64,000 bases of DNA from Effrenium voratum (lineage: Eukaryota; Sar; Dinophyceae; Suessiales; Symbiodiniaceae), in NCBI GenBank assembly GCA_963377175.1, contig CAUJNA010003046.1, positions 566,538-630,537 on the forward strand, in the 5' to 3' direction. The number at the start of each line of letters is the position of its first letter. The stretch's first letter is position 1. The translations under genes were made by a program, and so were the position numbers. The notes below the pieces were generated by a model. The model made no database searches. It was not told where the DNA came from and saw only the letters and a program-made list of their open reading frames with translations. Shown here one piece after another: positions 59,701-64,000 of the stretch.

Positions 59701-60660
59701 CTATGAGATTGTTTCCTTCTGTCTTCACTGCATGCCCCTGATGAATTGTCTGAAGACTTCTGGATCGTCCTCGGCAAGCAGTGTTGGAGGCGGTGCTCGG
59801 ACACCGGCGGCTTCCTCATGCTTAGCAATTGTCAATTGTTCTGTTGTTCGCTTCTTGCACGGATGTTCGAAGCTCTGGTGACTGCCGTGTATGTTGGCAT
59901 CATGTCCACCCAGGCTGCCTTCAATCTCTTCAGAAGGATGTCGAACTTGGGTGCGCAAATGAGGAACTTTGAGTTGTTTCTTCAATGATTGAATAAGCTG
60001 AGAAGCCTGTACAGGCACACATTGGTTGTGCCCTTGAGAAAGAACTGCTTCAGCGTGTTCTTGAAGTAGTTGACACCTTCTTCTGGGTCTTGAAACAATG
60101 TATTGTCGAGAACTTGTACATGTATGCATCTCCAATGAGCCTGCCCTTCGATGCTTTCGATTGTGGTGAAGGTTGTCCAGTGATCGACGAGTTCTTCATG
60201 TCTGAACCAGCTGACTTTTCCGTCGTACGATAGCGGCTGCTTGGCGGTCATTGACAAATTGAGCGTTTCCCAAGTGAAGCCTGTTGATCGGCCTGCACTT
60301 GAGAAGGCCTCCGTGAAGCCTTCTCCATCTGAGGACATCTCGTATGGATCGATGCGGGATAACCCGCATCGCTACCACAAGGAAGGCTGGAACCAGGGCA
60401 CCTTATCCCGGAGGAACAGGTACCTTGTGGCAACGGGCTATGATAGGTCCCTGGGTCTATTCCACACGATGATCAGTGTCAACAGAGATGGGCTGTATCT
60501 GGAAAGTCCCTGGTAGCAAGTGTTGTTGTTGGAATAACCTGCAAAAGCGGTCCGCAATGGCTTGCTGTTTTAGCTACTGCGTCACTCGTGTAGACTAAGG
60601 TGCAAAATGGGCCTTGGGCCAGAATGGTTGCATGGAGATCAACACATAAATCAACACAGG
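56775..60660 (-). mobile_element. Degenerate LTR retrotransposon (Ty1/copia-like, dinoflagellate type), minus strand
   Basis: Reading on the minus strand: gag-like fragments (60,338→59,982 'KVSWFRHEELVDHWTTFTTI'; 59,673→59,278 'SDQQRERLISAMSLKNTTLD' and a Glu/Gly-rich region), then a basic linker, then integrase pieces: zinc-binding 'QHHHMATDQF … CKVCQAAK' (58,899→58,760), core 'FLPFLDGATTLL', 'VVADQAFMTEACG' and 'LGPNTP' (to about 58,458), then 'PVSLLKAQLQAKEELRKP'. Several frameshifts and stops separate them; I see no intact protease or reverse transcriptase. Direct repeats at about 56,775–56,880 and 60,375–60,660 share 'accagggcaccttatcc', 'ctattccacacgat' and 'gccagaatggttgca', and may be LTR remnants, the left one shortened. 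Inactive copy. Confidence 0.6.
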
Positions 60661-60763
60661 GGTACAACTGAACCCCTCCATAGATACGTCCAATGAACGC
60701 CCCTAGCATCGTCCCTTGGATGCTTTGAATGTGGATTCGGATGGTTCGGATGGTGTGGCCTGC

Positions 60764-60840
60764 CTTGAGCTTCGTGATCTCCGCCTCTTGTAGCTCACAT
60801 TCCTGGACCTTCTCCTCCGAGGTCTTCTGGAGGTTCTCCA
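60764..60840 (-). other. Possible exon of the host coiled-coil gene, upstream of the retroelement
   Basis: Minus strand 'ENLQKTSEEKVQECELQEAE' followed by 'ITKLK', after a 'cccaag' acceptor-like site and before a GC donor (AAG|GCAGG). Same heptad style as the 51–55 kb exons, which would place the retroelement in an intron. Confidence 0.4.
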
Positions 60841-60887
60841 CTTGGGTCTAGCAGAGCTGTCAGCGCTAGGCAGCAGAATCAAAAGCG

Positions 60888-60975
60888 GGTGTATACATAT
60901 ATCTATATATATAAGCTGCGTATATAGTTTATATATATATATATATATATTGTACCCCCCCCCCCACCCCCCGAG
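60888..60975. repeat. AT microsatellite followed by a C-run
   Basis: Alternating 'atatat' with interruptions, then about 19 C with one A. Repeat-derived frames ignored. Confidence 0.8.
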
Positions 60976-60979
60976 AAAA

Positions 60980-62690
60980 ACAACTCAACAAGCTAATTTC
61001 ACGGTATTTAACGCACTTTTGGGTGATTTCCGCTGCCTTTCCAGGCACCCCACATTTGAGCATATATTTGTATGGGTGGCAGAGCCACAGTGCATCATCT
61101 GCGGAAGCTGGCCAACATTGTGAAATGTGCACGCTTCTGGCAACATCTGTCTAAATTGACCTGACTTCCCCAACATAAGCAGCATGCGCGAGCTTTCAGG
61201 GGGGTGCATTATGTTTTGTCCCTATATATTTATATACGCAACGTATAATCTGCACTGGTTTACAGGGACAGCAAAGAGAAACCACCCATTTTGGGCGTCC
61301 CTCGTTTTGACACATACACATACCTCAAACACCAGCTGCGTTCTCAGTGAAAACACAACAAGCGAAACCTCAAGCTTGTCTCTTGTACAACACATTGGCC
61401 CAGCATCCCCAAGGAGCGCCAGTGTTCGCGTACAAAACCGCAAGGGGGCGGGACAGAGCTTACACATTGAACACTGGGCTTTGACGCAGGCTTTGCGAAT
61501 CAAAGCCTGCGTAGCTGCCTCGTGCATTGCCGTGACCAACTGACCAAGGCAGCCTTTAAGGTAGTAAGGTAGTACAGCATACTTCCAACAGGCTATATAC
61601 TGATGCCAGGCCGCAAACAGTGATCATGGTCTCATGCAAGGAATGAGGAGGGGAAGACTCCAAATAACTCCTGTCGTCCCCAAATTCAAAAGCAACAGCA
61701 GAATGCTGCACCTGGCGTCGCTTGCTGTTCTCCTTCTCCCTCTCTGTGCAGATTTCCTTGGAAATCGAAAACAACTAAAGGCATCTGAGTTTTCAACTTA
61801 ACCAGGGAAAGGCCTGCCAGTCCTGCCATGTCCTGCCAGTTTTCCGTCAGGTTTTTCCCTTTAGTCATCTGTTGTGAAGGGTGTAGTTTGTGTTAGGCAG
61901 AAGTCGAAGCTGCTGCGACCCCAAATCACCGCTGTACAATGACATGCTTTGGCTCAGCAATTGAGTTGTCACTGTTTGAACCCGTGGCGCGACGGTTGGC
62001 AGTCTTCAGATCTGGGGACAGAAGCCCAATCTGGGCAGTTTGACGCTTGCTTGCTGCACACGCTTCCAAATGTTGAGGGCATCCATCCAAAAGTCCAGAA
62101 CCATGGTGCCACGACCGCTTGTGTGGACAAGTCTCAGACCCGGGTCAGTTTTGCAACTTCGGGTTCAACCTCACCACAGCAAACCAATGACCACAAGGCC
62201 GAGCGGCCAGCCAGCTTTTGGCCCTATCGAATTCCAAGATCAGCTTGTTCTGCAAGTCCACCTTGGTCGAGGCAACATTATAGGCTTTTGGATGAGAAGT
62301 GGAATGGCCATGCAGGTTGGTGGTTTCCTTTAATTATTTTGATGTTTCTTCTTGGGGCAACCTCCGCATTCTTCTAACTGACCGACAGACAAAAAGGATC
62401 AAAGAGGATACGACTGGAGTCCGAGAATGGCTTTCGCACCTTACTCTGGATGGAGCGGGATAATCAGCGCAGCCCAGGACTAACTCAGCTGTTGAGGTCA
62501 ATTCCCTTGGCTTGATCAATGCCCAGCGAAGGAAAGCCACAACTTGATTCATGATGCAACCCGCCACTGCACACCTGGGCAAGAAGTGCAGGACCATAAG
62601 TAGGCAGAATGGGCTCCATATGTCCATTCATCTTCAATGGGAACATGATGATCTCCCGAGAAAGTGTCACGTGACAGGTGGCCATCGACG
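60980..62690. other. Host DNA, little recognised
   Basis: One minus-strand segment near 61,690–61,770 ('EICTEREKENSKRRQVQ') could be a further coiled-coil exon but has no clear splice context. Otherwise nothing recognised. Confidence 0.3.
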
Positions 62691-63045
62691 ATGTAATAAG
62701 ATTAAACATATTTGTTTAACACCTGTTTTGTGTATCTGTGCAATAATTATGTATCTTAAAATATGAACTTGTGTGCTATAGTTTGGACACATGTTGAATG
62801 CAATCTAGTTCTGAACAGATAAAAATACAGAACCTTATATTAAATTCATACAAACAAATATGCAATAATGAATTAACAACAACATGATAATCCATACTTG
62901 TAGACCTTAAAATTCAACTGAACAAAATACGCTAAATCAACATTTGTCTTGAAACAAATGAACCGTAAAACATAAAACTGTTGATAACAACATGAATGAT
63001 GCATGATAGTTGTTGGTGAATTGAATTAAAATGGTATGTAACTGG
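62690..63045. other. AT-rich island in host DNA
   Basis: About 350 bp with much higher A+T than its flanks, no reading frame and no clear terminal repeats. Words such as 'aacaacatga' occur at two places. It could be a small transposon remnant, a matrix-type region, or decayed viral sequence. Confidence 0.45.
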
Positions 63046-64000
63046 ATAGACGTCTAAATCCGCCAAGCAACCTTCTGACTGGCCAGAACGGCGTTCCTCA
63101 GTTGCATGTGTGCCTTCTTAGCTAAACACTCAGCAACATCCCAGCAAACAGCATAAGAGCCAATATCTATTGGCCACATCCCTCCTGAATCCGGGGCAAT
63201 CATTTGCCGCGTCATGACAGGTGAGCCAAAACTTGATCCAGCGCCCGAACTTTAAGCCGGCGCAACAATCCAAGTTGGCAATGTGAATGGAACGCTCAGC
63301 CTTCCTCCAACATGTGTAGCCTGTTCCGGACGCACAAACCAATCCCCCTCCGATGGACCCGCTCAATCAGATGCAACAGGGCGGGCAAGGTTGACCCCAA
63401 ACAGGTATCAACCGTGCGCAAATGGAATGTCCAAGGGGGTGGTGGAGCCAATCTGTGGGGGCGCAGCGGCTCAACTGCAGCTGGGCGGCATGTCCCTCAA
63501 GTGGATGACTTGCTTCCTGGGTGTAGGGCTTGGACACCCGCATGGGGGGCTAGTTGTGCGGCTTTGCATGTGCACGCGTGCGAGTTCAGTGTGCACCAGC
63601 TTTGTGTGATAGACATGTTGGCCTTCAGATTTGTTCGTATTGAAAAAGGCACTGGTTTTGTGGATGGTGAGGGTTCTTCCGCTGATACATCAAAGGTATT
63701 CAGAATTGGGGGGTAGTGGTATTAGTCAGGAGGATTTCCGAGATGATTCTGGGGGGTTTTGCAAGGGGGTTTCTCAAAACAAAGCGAGTTGGAATTGTGC
63801 CTTTGACGTTCGAACGCTTACGGCACATGGGTATCGGGGCTTCCGTGGCCCAGGCAACAGCTTCCATGCCCTGCGAAACCACCGTCACCACCACCGAGCT
63901 GCCCGGCATTCCCGTGCAGGCGCTCATATCCAGCAGCCCATGTCACCATGCAAGCCTATGGTATTCAAACACAGAAGCTCCAAGTTGGTAGGATATTCCC
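63046..64000. other. Host DNA at the right edge
   Basis: Coding-like fragments occur on the plus strand (about 63,610–63,700, 'DMLAFRFVRIEKGTGFVDGE') and in overlapping frames to the window end, but neither sense strand nor domain can be fixed. Confidence 0.25.

Overview
The window is a piece of a nuclear genome from a dinoflagellate-like protist. It carries one complete, AT-rich, integrated DNA virus or transposon of the Polinton/Maverick – Polinton-like virus (PLV) class at about 26,925–48,785. The host assignment is an inference from three things: a degenerate retroelement whose gag and integrase fragments look like those I know from Symbiodiniaceae; a coiled-coil gene on the minus strand whose tiny exons are bounded by AG acceptors and GC or GA donors, as is typical of dinoflagellates; and very gene-sparse, GC-richer DNA with long CA/GA/TG microsatellites.

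Layout. 1–26,924 is host DNA: a few coding-like segments, several microsatellites, a ~585-bp unit repeated about three times (23.6–25.07 kb) and a 100-bp MITE-like palindrome (25,108–25,207). 26,925–48,785 is the viral element, bounded by ~482-bp terminal inverted repeats that differ at about three positions plus one A, and flanked on both sides by C-runs (a possible CCCCCC target duplication). 48,830–50,095 is a giant CA-rich microsatellite. 51.2–60.8 kb carries exons of a host coiled-coil gene on the minus strand, interrupted by the retroelement (56.8–60.7 kb). 61–64 kb is host DNA with an AT-rich island.

The viral element has about 25 genes, none with visible introns. It encodes the full Polinton-type core: double-jelly-roll major capsid protein, minor (penton) capsid protein, FtsK/HerA-type packaging ATPase, retrovirus-like DDE integrase and a protein-primed family B DNA polymerase. 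Accessory genes are a class-3-lipase-like hydrolase, a large fibre protein ending in a peptidase S74 intramolecular chaperone, a stand-alone cytosine-C5 methyltransferase, several small zinc-binding proteins, a potentially myristoylated small protein, and a three-gene cluster sharing an N-terminal module. I see no adenain-type protease and no separate helicase.

The regulatory layout is unusually legible. Ten genes, mostly the capsid/structural and left-hand ones, have a TCTA tetramer 9–18 nt before the start codon in an AT-rich context, like the late promoter known from CroV and mavirus. Four right-hand genes (zinc-finger gene, polymerase and two paralogous zinc proteins) instead share a GACTTAAAG-type motif 34–42 nt before the ATG. 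Stem-loops sit just after many stop codons, often with the TCTA of the next gene in the loop. One gene holds a canonical A-AAA-AAG slippery site exactly where its frame breaks, and another carries three K-A-T-Q-T motifs at exact 10-residue spacing, matching the dynein light chain LC8 binding consensus. Nearly identical TIRs and intact reading frames point to a recent insertion that may still be functional.
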